Origin: Rhizophagus clarus
Taxonomy: Eukaryota; Glomeromycota; Glomeromycetes; Glomerales; Glomeraceae
Length of the DNA: 64,000 nucleotides
Direction of reading: 5' to 3'
Assembly: GCA_015698045.1 (NCBI GenBank)
Contig: BLAL01000285.1
Location: 930,001-994,000 of the forward strand
Shown: in pieces, positions 1 to 15,132 of the stretch
Layout of the letters: each line of letters starts with the position of its first letter
How positions within the stretch are numbered: the first letter of the stretch is position 1
The notes under the pieces: model-generated
What the model was told of the DNA's origin: nothing
Databases searched by the model: none
The model's input: the letters and a program-made list of their open reading frames with translations, nothing else
Translations under genes and position numbers: made by a program

Positions 1-125
1 CTACAACTGTAACTTTGTGGTAAAGGTTCTTCAGGAATTATGGTTTGTGTTGGCATACTAATGGACATTTGATTTGAATTTTGTGAATTTTGCCCAAACT
101 GTGAATTAACTATATTAGAAGACAT
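1..125 (-). CDS. N-terminal fragment of an unrecognised protein, cut by the window edge
   Basis: On the minus strand an ATG at 125-123 opens a frame that stays open to the window edge (41 codons). The peptide is rich in Ser, Asn and Gln (it begins MSSNIVNSQFGQNSQNSNQ), followed by a Pro/Thr-containing stretch. Such low-complexity N-termini are common in fungal transcription factors and RNA-binding proteins, but nothing here identifies a family. The region upstream of the ATG is AT-rich non-coding sequence, as expected for a promoter. It could also be a chance open frame; most of the gene lies outside the window. Confidence 0.5.
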   Translation of the reverse strand, partial: MSSNIVNSQFGQNSQNSNQMSISMPTQTIIPEEPLPQSYSC

Positions 126-1856
126 ATTTCTACTTTTAGAGTGTAAACTAATCTATATAACGGTAAGTAAGGTAAATCTAGGGGGACTATAAGGGCGAGT
201 TTATAGGAGAGGTAAGGGAAAGGTGAGAAAATTTAATATTTTATCTAATGTTTCTATAAATTTGTTGATGTAAAGATTAAATGTTCTTTCTCCAACGAAC
301 TTTTGTGTCTTTTATACTTTTTTTGTGGCCGAGAAACCACAAGAATCAAACGGTATTGTTTATATTGGTATTCAGTGTAAGTGTTTGTAAGCTACAAAAG
401 AAATACTCAAGTTTGATAACGTCTTCGAGTTCTAGTGTTTGATCAAACAAACAAACCTGTACAAATATTTATCTTTGTTTGGGGTACAGAGTCTCTATGA
501 GAAATGTATATGACGTTGGTTTTTTTTTTGATAGAGACGAACGGGGAATAGTATTTTGTAATACACTGTTAAAAATAATGATTCTCTGACAATTGTTTTT
601 TTCTTTTCACGAAAAGGTATATGTAATATAAACAAAAAATAAATGCAGACAATTCAGTGTATAATTTTTTTTTTTTTTTTTTTTTTTTTGAGAATTGCTT
701 TCAACGTCGCAACGATATTGATAAATTGATAATGTAAATGGTTCAAATTGCAGAAATATATATAAAAGGATAATCCTTAAGGAGTATCACAAAAAAAAAG
801 AAAAAAAAAAATTTGTAATTGCAGGATTCTATAAAAATAAAAACGTTTCGTACCTTTTCACAAGCACATGACACCTTTGCATCATGTTGCAAATCCGTTG
901 CAGATTACCCCTCCTTCGAAATATATTTATATTTATTATTTCCCTTGGATCCAAATCTGTGTAAAATGTGTAAATAAAAAAATAAAATTTCCGAGGCTGT
1001 TTATAAGACTTCTTATCAAATGCTCATATATAAAAGAAAATTATAGAGAAGATTAGAAACTATTTGGGGGCGTACGTGCGTTTAGTTTAACCTTTCCAAA
1101 GATCAATAAATAGATCATACCCGAGGTTCATGACTCTCGTTATGCAAGACCTAATAATGTACGGATTATCGCCCCAGGTACTGGTCTGTACATAACTTTT
1201 TTATAATAAAGATAGAAATAGTAAACAGCTACCCTCAGGGGTGATACAGAGTGATACAGAAGGAAAAACCACATGTGAGATAGGTCATATTCTAATTCTA
1301 AGGATGATTAGAAATCCAATCACGACGCTATTCAAATGGTTTTTTTTTTTTAATTTATAAACTAAAATTATATAAGTTAAAAAAAAATTATAATATAAAT
1401 TTATACATGAGTGTAGTATATATGTATATACATATATTGTAATATACACACATATATAAGTGACGCAGGATTTAGTATAATTATTTATTTTTAATAAACA
1501 ATACGAGACAATAGTTTATATTAAAATTATCAGCTATGTTATTATGTACTTACTGTACATGTTAATGCAATGCTTATGAAAAAATGAGAATAAAAATCTC
1601 CATATCCAACATTTATTAGTAAAATATGCTTAATTATGAAGAAATCAAAATACCTTTATACAATAAATCAAAATTCTCAATTATTTCGCGTCCTATAGCA
1701 TTACCAATATTAATATCCATCTTAATAATTATGTAACGAGATATTCGTTAAATTTAAACTAAAACAACAGGAGTCACCTTTGGTTTCTCTTCTATGAACA
1801 AATGTGACGATAAAAAATGTTTTAATATATTTCAAATGCTCAAAGAATCCCGACTA
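126..1856. other. Intergenic, AT-rich, no gene seen
   Basis: No convincing coding frame. It holds poly-A/T tracts (about 664-690 and 791-811), a short perfect tandem duplication GTGATACAGA x2 near 1241-1260, and TATA-rich simple sequence near 1410-1460. It separates the 5' end of the gene at the left edge from the 3' end of CMR1. A 62-codon frame at 868-1056 has no protein-like features. Confidence 0.6.
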
Positions 1857-3573
1857 CTACTTACGCCAAACAACCATTCTACCACTAGCATTTCCACCGA
1901 CAATTACATTTAGTTTTGGGTGAAATACATTTACAGCTGAATATGAAAGCAGATTGTATAAATAAAATACTCGATGAACCTAGAATTATCAGATTAATTA
2001 TAACTTTCGATTATTTTTTTACCTGGTATAGAAGTCAGTCTCTCATCACGCATATTCCAAATTAACTCGCCAGTAACTGCTGAATATACATCTGCCGATC
2101 TTTTCATATTACCAACGACAAAATGGGGATGCAAGTTTGGGTTTGGATTCCAGGTCGCTCGCAACATTGTCACCCATCTTAGAAGTAAAGATGTATTTGC
2201 TATATTACTATTTTACGTACATTATAGTAATAACAATTATTTGCATAAAATATTCATAAAATATAGTTTTGCACTTACCTTCCTACTTGATTGTTATGCG
2301 GGATTTGTACACATTCTTTTAACTTTCTTTCCTCGTTGTAATTGAATACTCGTATAAAATCATCATAGCTGGTTGAAACAACTTTATCTCCTGTGGGGCT
2401 CCAGTACGCGCTAGTTATGGATTTAGGGAATGTGAAATCTTGAACTTTGCAATCTGAGCCCAGTTTACGAATATCCCAGAGACACATCGTCCTATCCAAT
2501 GAAGCAGTGACCATTAATTCTGGGCGTGTTGGGTTCAAAGAAATACATCCAACTTTCCTATCATGAAGATCGTAACCGTTAAAATCGGTTATGGGTTGAC
2601 GAATATCTTTTACTCCAACAGTTCCTTCATTGGTTGAAAAGTAAATTATTTGCCCAGTTGAGTCCATATCAAAATGAGTATAAGTGTACTCATTATTAAC
2701 GAAAGCTTCTATAGACTTGGCCTGATTAAGGTCGATGTAACGAATTGAACCGTCATACGAAGATGTAAAGAGCAAGTTTGAATCTGTAGGAGAATATTGA
2801 GACCATGTAATGGTTTTTGTATGTGCATCGAACATGAAAGTTCGACATTCTTCATTCCCATATTCGTTCACATTTATCTCATTGACATCCCAGAAACCTA
2901 AAGAGCCTTGTTTATCCCCTGCAGATACTAATATCTTATCTTTCGAGGGATGAACGGATATACAATATATTCTTTCGGGGGTTACTTTGACGGATGACCA
3001 CTCTTCAGTCATTTTAAGATTAAGTGATCGACATCTCCATCGTACTGCTCTAAAACCCTCTTTACCACCTGGAACTGAATCGAAATTAATATCATTCGTT
3101 TGAACTTTATTAACGTCATTATCCTTTCTAGAATCCTTAGCCATTGATATATCAGATAGAATGCCTATAAATTGGTTAGTGTCGTCAATTGATGTCCTCT
3201 CTGCACGAATCGCGTGCAAGGCAAGGATGCCTTCTAGACGAGCTCTTTTTTCTTTTTTCACAATTTCTTCTTCAGCACGCCTTTTTGCTTCTGGTGAATC
3301 TACCTTAACACCACGTAAGCGCAAAGAATGCCGTATAGGCTCGGTTTTAACTTTTGGTGGCCTTGGCTTTGGCTTGGGTCTTACTGGCTTAAAGGATTTG
3401 ACAATTTCTGGTATATGAAGTTGCTGAAGGATTTCCTCATTTCGGCGAATATTTTCTTGACGTTGTCGCTCGCTAATAAGTAACAAAGGTAATAATAAAA
3501 TTATATGTATTATATGACGCGTTCAAGGAAAAAAGTTTACTTACTATTCGTTGGCAACACTCAGTTTACTCAT
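1857..3573 (-). CDS. CMR1: CMR1/WDR76-type WD40 protein (DNA-damage response)
   Basis: Four exons read from splice sites: 3545-3573, 2279-3472, 2023-2177 and 1857-1936. Together they make an in-frame 485-residue protein ending in TAG. The short first exon joins to give NEYERQRQENIRRNEE, the hallmark N-terminus of the Cmr1/WDR76 family. A basic, Pro/Lys-rich segment with an LRLRG motif follows, then seven-bladed WD40 repeats (MCLWDIRK, TSYDDFIRVF). The C-terminal exons supply WVTMLRATWNPNPN, HPHFVVGNMKRSADVY and VGGNASGRMVVW, all typical of the family. In yeast and human the protein is nuclear, binds chromatin and collects at sites of replication stress and protein quality control. Two ACGCGT boxes lie at the start of the gene. 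The length is close to yeast Cmr1. Confidence 0.95.
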
Positions 3574-3615
3574 TTTGCAATAGAATAAGAATAAGAATAT
3601 TTTGGCTGAACGCGT
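3517..3615 (-). promoter_or_regulatory. Pair of MCB-like ACGCGT boxes at the CMR1 start
   Basis: ACGCGT occurs at 3610-3615, 37 bp upstream of the CMR1 ATG, and again at 3517-3522 inside intron 1. In yeasts this hexamer is the MCB element bound by the MBF (Mbp1-Swi6) factor, which drives G1/S transcription of replication and repair genes. GC-rich palindromes are scarce in this AT-rich DNA, so two within 100 bp are suggestive. Regulation by MBF is inferred. Confidence 0.4.
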
Positions 3616-4483
3616 TTTTAAAAAATCTTGTCAAACTCTCGATTTCTTTAAATAGGAATTTTTTTTACAAGTCGCAAGCTTATCAACTACTATTCTGGGG
3701 GTTTTTCCACGCGAAGACTAATTATAATGTTATATTATATTATATGAAAAATCGTGTTACTCGATTTGTTCAAGATAAAAAAAGCCAACTCTCAAAATAT
3801 GACACAATAATTATTAAATTGATAATCGCCTGATATTGAATCAACTTAGACCATGTGATCAGTATGATTAGTATGGCAAGTGAACCAATCATTGTGACAA
3901 TCTTGGAATATAAATTGGCCTGAAAGTCCGTAAAAAAAATTTTTTTCAGCATTATTTTTTTTACGGTAAGTGAATTTTTTTTTTTTTTGCTAAAAAAGGT
4001 ATACATTCATATGATGAATTTTTATTCCTTTGGCTGTCTGAAGACAAAATAAAAATGAGGATAAAATCAAAAATCGCTAGAAAATATTTTCTGATTAATA
4101 AAATCATCTTTTTCTCTTGTTATGTCATGGTTTTATTTTAATTTTATTTTCTATTTTTTTTTTTTTTTCTAGATCGGCAAAAATGCCGATCATTTATGTG
4201 GGTAATTTTTATACCGGTTTATACAATTTTGCCGATTCGCTAAGTTCCGCGCACAAACGAAACGTAACACCCGATTATTCAATTTAAAAATATGTATATT
4301 ATTAATGAGTGGAACTTAAATACTCCAGATGGGATAAAAAAAGAATAATAAGTCATATTGTACATTATTAATGAAATATAAATACCAAAATCAAATCCAA
4401 ATAAATTATTTCATTTTTCCTTTTCCTTTAAAACAAAATTTATATTTCTATTTTTTTTTTTTTTTTTTTTTTTTTTTTGATCG
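3574..4483. other. Promoter region between CMR1 and the 4484 gene, with a hairpin
   Basis: Divergent upstream region. A perfect inverted repeat GATCGGCA-AAAA-TGCCGATC sits at 4172-4191 and is followed by another TTTTGCCGAT near 4228, hinting at a transposon-end remnant. The tract GGCCTGAAAGTCC near 3918 recurs at about 43632. Poly-T runs at 4153-4168 and 4451-4478 lie close to the start of the next gene. A 78-codon minus frame at 3770-4006 is AT-rich noise. Confidence 0.5.
4172..4191. repeat. Perfect 8-bp-arm inverted repeat
   Basis: GATCGGCA, then AAAA, then TGCCGATC. The arms match perfectly with a 4-nt loop, so it can form a hairpin in DNA or RNA. A partial third copy (TTTTGCCGAT) lies about 40 bp downstream. 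It may be a remnant of transposon termini or a regulatory site. Confidence 0.6.
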
Positions 4484-5098
4484 ATGTCTCAAAAGCCTGT
4501 CTCGAGTTTTGTTAATAACAAACGTCTTGATATGGTGAGCTCAATGTTTTTAACTACACCGCCTCCACCTTTTATCGAATCCAAAGAACAGGAAAATTTT
4601 AAATTATGCAAAATAGACTCACGTGGAACCTGTCTTCCCCCATCACCAAATGAAATAAACAGATATGAAAAATGGCGTGATAATGAAGATGAGGATTATT
4701 TTTCATTTGCCGCAAATGATTTGCCAACATCAAATAAGACTCGTTCAAAACACACTCAGGCATTTGCTAGATTAGAAAAAACTAAGGAAAATGATACAAT
4801 TACAAAATTACCACAAAAAGTCATCGTAGAATCACCAAAGGCTACAGAGAATCTGGTTCTACAATTAGAAGATACGTCCATACCTCCCATGTCATCATCG
4901 TGCTCAACTTCAACTTCTGGTGATTCTGATGATGATTTAAATCAGGAAAATTCTACCTTTATTTCCCATCCTCCAATGTTACAAAAACCAACTAAAGATT
5001 TTGATTCTTATGTATCTGAATTTATTCGCCACACCGAATTTACTATGAAAGTTGCAAAGAAACGGGAAACCACTTCCATCTTTAGAAATTTCTTTTAA
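4484..5098 (+). CDS. Unrecognised 204-aa protein, single exon
   Basis: A single open frame with an ATG just after a long poly-T tract and a TAA stop. I do not recognise the family. The N-terminus has a proline run (TTPPPPF). The middle is polar and acidic, with a Ser/Thr-rich stretch (MSSSCSTSTSGDSDDD) near residues 145-160. The C-terminal 40 residues look more ordered (SYVSEFIRHTEFTMKVAKK) and end in a hydrophobic FRNFF tail. There is no signal peptide or membrane segment. Codon choice and amino-acid balance look like a real gene. It is probably mostly disordered, perhaps lineage-specific. It lies between CMR1 (divergent) and DML1 (convergent, 301 bp away). Confidence 0.7.
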   Translation: MSQKPVSSFVNNKRLDMVSSMFLTTPPPPFIESKEQENFKLCKIDSRGTCLPPSPNEINRYEKWRDNEDEDYFSFAANDLPTSNKTRSKHTQAFARLEKTKENDTITKLPQKVIVESPKATENLVLQLEDTSIPPMSSSCSTSTSGDSDDDLNQENSTFISHPPMLQKPTKDFDSYVSEFIRHTEFTMKVAKKRETTSIFRNFF

Positions 5099-5399
5099 CC
5101 ACTAAAACCTTGTTAATAATTTAGTTTAATTAATTGTCATGGTTGCATCTCCAAATATCGCATTGTCTTGTACATAGTAAACGATCATCACAACCATAAA
5201 ACCATGATATAGCCATAAAAACATTAATAATTATTATTCATAATTACGTTGACAATATTAATAACAAAAATATTATAAACTAATAAATTAATATAATAAA
5301 ATATTGGTACTTTTATTTACGTATTTATGAGTAATACAAATTTGCCAACATTGATTTCTTACAAATTCTAATAATTAATGCAATGAGGAAAATGAGGAA
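5099..5399. other. Convergent 3' intergenic region
   Basis: About 300 bp between the stop of the 4484 gene and the stop of DML1. It is AT-rich with several AATAAA-like signals (for example near 5280-5300) suited to polyadenylation from either side. A short inverted pair, TCATGGTTGC near 5138 and CAACCATAAAACCATGA near 5190-5206, could form a weak hairpin. No gene is seen. Confidence 0.5.
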
Positions 5400-7788
5400 T
5401 TATTTATCCTCAAACGCATCGCAGAGGCCCCACAAAGTTTCTCTCGTTTCCAAAAACTCATCACGTGTTAACCCTTTATCTCCTCCTTCATATTCAGGGT
5501 GAAGATTTAAATTTAAATTTTGAAGTATGTTTGCAAGTTGATGTAAAAAGTTATAAGATTTAGTGGAGATGGTAAGATGTGAGAGCGTAGGAACTGAATG
5601 AACCGATAGCATTTTATCATTCGGAACTGACATATCGACATGTCCATTAGAATTTAAATGTCTGAATATTTTAGGAAATGAATTTGGAATAGGGTAAGCA
5701 ACGCTAGTCGAAAAAAAAGATGAACTTCCACTATTTAAAGATTCATAACGTTGAAAAATTTCTGCAATAATCTGGGACGCGCTCTTTGGGTTTTGCCCGG
5801 TCAAAGGTTCAAATTGATCAGGTAATCCTCTCACTACAACGGATTGCCCTAATATTGTTGTCGCATTCTATAAACACATTTAAAATATCTAATTAGATTA
5901 AATTTATTAAAATATAAATATTAAAGTTCTATCATACTTGTTTTTCATTTCCATTTAAAGCCATTGATAAATCTTGTAGAACATTATTATTCTCCGTATG
6001 CAACAACTTATTGACATCCACTTCACCAAAATTGCTAATAGGCAAAGGAAGTGCTAAACCAAGTGATCCTAGCTTTGTATTTCCACGCCAATTAAGTTGA
6101 GTTATCAAATCAAACATAGATGTAAAATTGTGACGTGTTCTAATTTTAAGAAATAAATAGTAAATCAGTTGTTAACAACTTGAAACAAATGCAAAAATAT
6201 GATACCTAAAAGGTAATGTGGCCGTTTCAATAGCTGCAGAAACAATACTACTTGTGTGGTATGGTAAATTTAACTAATAGCAAGACACGAATTAAATTAA
6301 AGAAGAAAATTACCATATCTAATTTAATTATTTAACATACATTTGGATGATAAAATGAGTTAAGATTATGTTGATTTATAGTGGGTGTATTTATAGGATT
6401 GAATAGAGAAGACAATTCTGTCAGTTGCGTGGTACTGAGAGCAATATTTAATATCTGTTTATAATATGAATTCTAAAGAACAAAAGTAATTATTAATCAA
6501 AATATTCTAATTTAATCTCTATATATTTATTCTACTCACTTGTTCTTCTGATGCCCAAGTTCTATCTTCAGTAATTCCAAAACTCCAAATGGCAGTCTTC
6601 GGATACTCATCACGTAATTGTTCAAGAAAACTACATGCAAATCCTCCAAATCCGTCGATTATATTAGTAAATACTTGAAATCCCTAAATTACATTATGGA
6701 ATCGGTGTATCAAAAAACATTAAATGTCTAAGTAATGAATAAAAAAAAAAATACCTGAATCGCATCACATTCTTCAGTAAAAAATCTCAAGTTTTCATCA
6801 AAAGAATCTAATTCCTAATATGATTATTTATTAATCTTAGTTTGCGTTTTTACTTTAAAGTAAATATTAGCTTATTAATGACCTTTTCATGTGCCAAAAA
6901 TGCATTCTTTCCATAGGAAAAAATATTAAAAGGCATAAATTCGTCTTCAAATTGATATTGCATCATAGTATTAATACTCTTTGGGTGATAATATAGCCTA
7001 TTAAAATCAGACCAAAATTGAACTGTTTCGTCTAACTTAAAATCTTCAGTTTCTATCTTCATTTTATTTTCTGTTTCCTCCGTAGATACTAATTCCTCCT
7101 GATGTGAAGATAATAAAATGAAATCATTAACAAACTTAAAAAGATGTTTCAATTTTATAAGATAAATACCTCAATTTCTAAATACTGTAAATATTTATTC
7201 TTTGGATAAGGCATCTGAGCGTGAGTTTCAATTTGCCCATTCCTGATAAAAAAAAAATTTTTCTTACAAGTTTGTAATTATAAGTACAGAAAATGCAATT
7301 ATTTACCAAGTAGATTCGGGCAATTCATTTTCTCCAGGAGCTTCGTAAAGTTGATTAATTTTCTTTAGGGAGCCGAAGCCGCCTAATAACTATGGATGAT
7401 TAGTTTTGCAAACAATCAGAAAAACGTTATTAATATTACTAACCCTTCAGGTCATATAACAATAATCGTGGTGTATAAGTTTCAGTACCCTTTTACATAA
7501 GATTATCTTATTAGGATTTTATAATACGAAGAATCAACCGATACAAATTAACAAACCCTTGAAGTAATTCCAGCACGAAATAGAGTATCATGTATAATTT
7601 CGGGCTTAGGAGCATTTAAACTTTCATTAAAAGTAAAATACGCCTCCTGTACAAATAAGTAATATTATATTCAAAAAAAAAACTTATATAACGAACTTTT
7701 AAAGAATACTAAAAACCTGGGAATTCCAAAAATGCGTCCCCACGAAATTTGCAAAGTGCCCAAATTGCAAAGTTAGTATCTCATGCAT
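5400..7788 (-). CDS. DML1: DML1/misato (MSTO1) tubulin-like protein
   Basis: Twelve exons on the minus strand (7717-7788, 7557-7646, 7444-7489, 7307-7382, 7170-7242, 6883-7098, 6755-6814, 6540-6683, 6341-6472, 6206-6273, 5938-6139, 5400-5867) join in frame to 548 residues. The N-terminus MHEILTLQFGHFANFVGTHF followed by QEAYF is the signature of the misato/DML1 family. It continues with TYTPRLLLYDLKGGFGSL, the short tubulin/FtsZ-like domain. FWSDFNRLYYHPKSI and GFQVFTNIIDGFGGF are further family blocks. In yeast and animals the protein acts in mitochondrial distribution, fusion and inheritance, at the outer membrane or in the cytosol. The gene starts 205 bp from PEX1, head to head. Confidence 0.95.
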
Positions 7789-7993
7789 TATCGATTCATG
7801 AACTTACGGAAGAGAAATAAAAATGTTAGATTATCAAAAATTAGTCGCACTCACTGCGTCATATTTGATCAGTCTTCTAAATTTGGTAACAAACAAATAC
7901 AATAAGCAGCTGGTTAGTGATTTAATCGATTTACACAAATGACGAGAAAAACGTGGACGTTTTAAAAACGCAAAACTAGAATTAAAATTCAAA
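7789..7993. promoter_or_regulatory. Bidirectional promoter between DML1 and PEX1
   Basis: The two start codons point away from each other across 205 bp, so the sequence must serve both genes. It contains an imperfect palindrome AAAACGT-GG-ACGTTTT at about 7948-7963, near the PEX1 start, and a TGCGTCA half-site near 7856. Both partners act on organelles (mitochondria, peroxisomes), which would suit co-regulation, but that is inference. Confidence 0.5.
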
Positions 7994-12786
<4,793 letters not shown>

Positions 12787-13241
12787 ATCTTTTGACAAGT
12801 TATTTGCATTTAAATATTTGTCTTCTGTGTGTAAATTTTGCTTACTGTATAACCTCGTTGCATTTTCATAAATTATAAAATAATAAATCGGGAAGAACAT
12901 GAATAAATTATTGGGGTGTCAAATATCAGATCACAAATGTATTACTAGCTGCATGTTGAAAATCATTAGTGAAGATTTTTTTGTGTACAAGCTATTTTGG
13001 ATCTGTCATCCCGAAATAAATTACTAAGAAATTCTTCAAATAAATTTTTTGATCGTGGTTTTTACAATAAAGTTCTTAATAATTGTTCAAATCTGCTTCT
13101 GTTACTTAATAAAGACAAGCCCAAAGAATCACTTCCAATTGTCAATAATGGAAAACAACTAATATATCATGATTTTTCGCGATGGCAATTCTAAATAATA
13201 AACCGGGAATTTTGAAATTTGTTACAAAAAAAATCTCTTTT
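12787..13241. other. Intergenic, downstream of PEX1
   Basis: AT-rich sequence with an AATAAA-like signal (12878-12884) for PEX1 mRNA ends. A 65-codon open frame at 12997-13194 (begins MDLSSRNKLLRNSSNK) is Leu/Asn/Lys-rich with no recognisable motif. It may be a relic or chance. Confidence 0.4.
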
Positions 13242-13405
13242 ACTATAGTCGCAGGGTTGGGAAATTAGTACAGTTAGTACAGTTTAGTACAGTTTAGTAC
13301 AATTAGTACACATAATAATTAATATAGAATTTAGTACAGTACAGTACAAGTACAGCATCAAATTTTACCCAGTACATACAGTATAACCCCGACTATAGGG
13401 CTACT
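13242..13405. repeat. TAGTACAGTT-type short repeat array bounded by an imperfect inverted repeat
   Basis: From about 13262 to 13345 the unit TTAGTACAG(TT) recurs five to seven times with small changes. The block is flanked by CTATAGTCG-CA-GGGTT on the left (about 13242) and AACCCCGACTATAG on the right (about 13386-13400), which are imperfect inverted copies. This looks like a very short non-autonomous element or its ends. No clear target duplication was found. Confidence 0.4.
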
Positions 13406-13636
13406 CCTATGTATGTGATCAGCTTGATATGAGATACCAATAAATTATGCTGACAATTTTTTTCTACTTATTTGTTTGGTTAACCGCTTATTAATAGTAT
13501 TATTTATAATTTTACGGCACTTTGTAAAATATTGAGAGTAACGTGTACAGCAAATTCATCACTATGTATCTAATGATCATATTTGCAAGTTTTATTATTC
13601 TGACTAAGCTAAACTTTATATTTATTTTACTTACCG

Positions 13637-13900
13637 TATAGTTCCGAAATCAAGCACCCCGAAATTAAGCGCCCCTACATTATAAAATACCCTGAAAATA
13701 AGTACCCTTTGCTGATATTTCGATAACAAAATTTATGATTTATGGCTCACTTAGTTCGCCTTGATGAGACGAATCTGATGAACTAAATTGCACCACGATC
13801 ATTAGATCATAAGATATCATTCGATAGAAGTTAATAATATAATATTACCCGAAATTAAGCATCTCTATAACAAAAAAAGGTGCTTAATTTCGGAGCTATA
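13637..13900. mobile_element. MITE with about 22-bp terminal inverted repeats and TA-rich ends
   Basis: The left end TATAGTTCCGAAATCAAG and the right end, read inverted, TATAGCTCCGAAATTAAG match in 16 of 18 positions, and both continue into CACC. Inside each end a second motif, CCCGAAATTAAGC, is repeated directly (about 13659 and 13849). The ~264-bp body has no open frame, so it is non-autonomous. TATA ends and inverted repeats of this kind suggest the Tc1/mariner-pogo superfamily with a TA target, but no related transposase is in the window. A reduced second copy is at 43862-43916. Confidence 0.7.
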
Positions 13901-13905
13901 TGATA

Positions 13906-15132
13906 TTTAGTGAACTTCTGTCAGTATTAAATAGCAAATATTAAGAAAAGTTGTAGAATTTTCTTAAATTGTGAAGCAATTTTATAAATCAGATTAATCA
14001 TTAAATTAGAATCTAATGAAATTTTAAGTAGAAGCTGAATCATATGATGTTTTACAGAGTTCAATAATCTTATATCTTTCATGTTAAAATAGATCATTAT
14101 AAACTCTATTTCAAATTTCATGATCCTGAAAAAAGTACTATGAAAAGCAATAATGATTTATTATTCATCTCCTTTTACAGTTACAAAAGAATGCATTTTT
14201 TTAAATTGCAAAAGGAGAATAATGAGATTATGTTATTTTATTAACAATGAAGAGAAAATTGCTAATAATTATAACTTTGAAAATATACATTTATTTATTT
14301 ATATTACATGGCCTCATAGTTTAAGTTTTAAAATGTAACTTATTTGTTGAAATTAAAACCAGTTCTTAGGGGCGATTCTAAACATTTTCAGGACCATTCT
14401 TACCTAGGCAATTCTTAATAACAAATTTGATGCATGATTTGAAAAAAGAATGATATAAATCTTCACAAGAATAGTGAAGAGATAAAGTATGGAGAAATAA
14501 AATAGTCGAATGACAGATCTACCGGATTATCCGGTCGCGAATTTAACAGAGTAAATTTATAATGAAAATTTTATCTCCATCGATCTGGATGGCTCATTGG
14601 ACATCCGGATTAACCGAATTCAGATTGCACTTCTACAGTACATGTGCTACTAAACTTTCGCTTCTCAAGTAAAGATTAATATTATTATCAAATCGAAAAC
14701 TTATTGATAGTGTATTATTTTTTTTCAATACGTACACAAATTGTAACCCAATTATCTGTTGTAAATAAATATTAATGCTATCAATAAAGCCCAATCGGAC
14801 AGAACTTAATTACTTATATATAAAACTGATTAAAGAGGAGGCTGGCTAAGTAAAAATAAATACAAAATTGGAGTAGATTACCTCTAAAACAAGGAACAAA
14901 ACATGAAAGATTATGACCTCCGACTCCTAAGTCTCTAAAAATGGTAGTCAACTCACTACTCTGTAGTAATGCCTAAACTACATTATCATCTACCATTCAC
15001 CAATTTGTTAATGTGTTAATATAATTACAATTGACCCTCGCGTTTTCTACTATAACTTTCGTGGTAAGTAGATGAGCATTATTTAACTAAAATATTGTAA
15101 CAATTTAATCATTTTAATACTCACAAAAATTG
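13906..15132. other. Intergenic, no gene seen
   Basis: AT-rich sequence. One patch (about 14519-14640) is richer in GC and contains the palindrome ACCGGATTATCCGGT and the related ATCCGGATTAACCGAAT. It resembles subterminal repeats of a decayed DNA transposon, but no matching ends were found. Short frames at 13927-14121 and 14153-14338 lack protein-like composition. Confidence 0.45.

Noticed and set aside
3770-4006. 78-codon minus-strand frame
   Set aside because: Made mainly of Phe, Ile, Lys and Leu from poly-A/T; no splice partner and no family feature.
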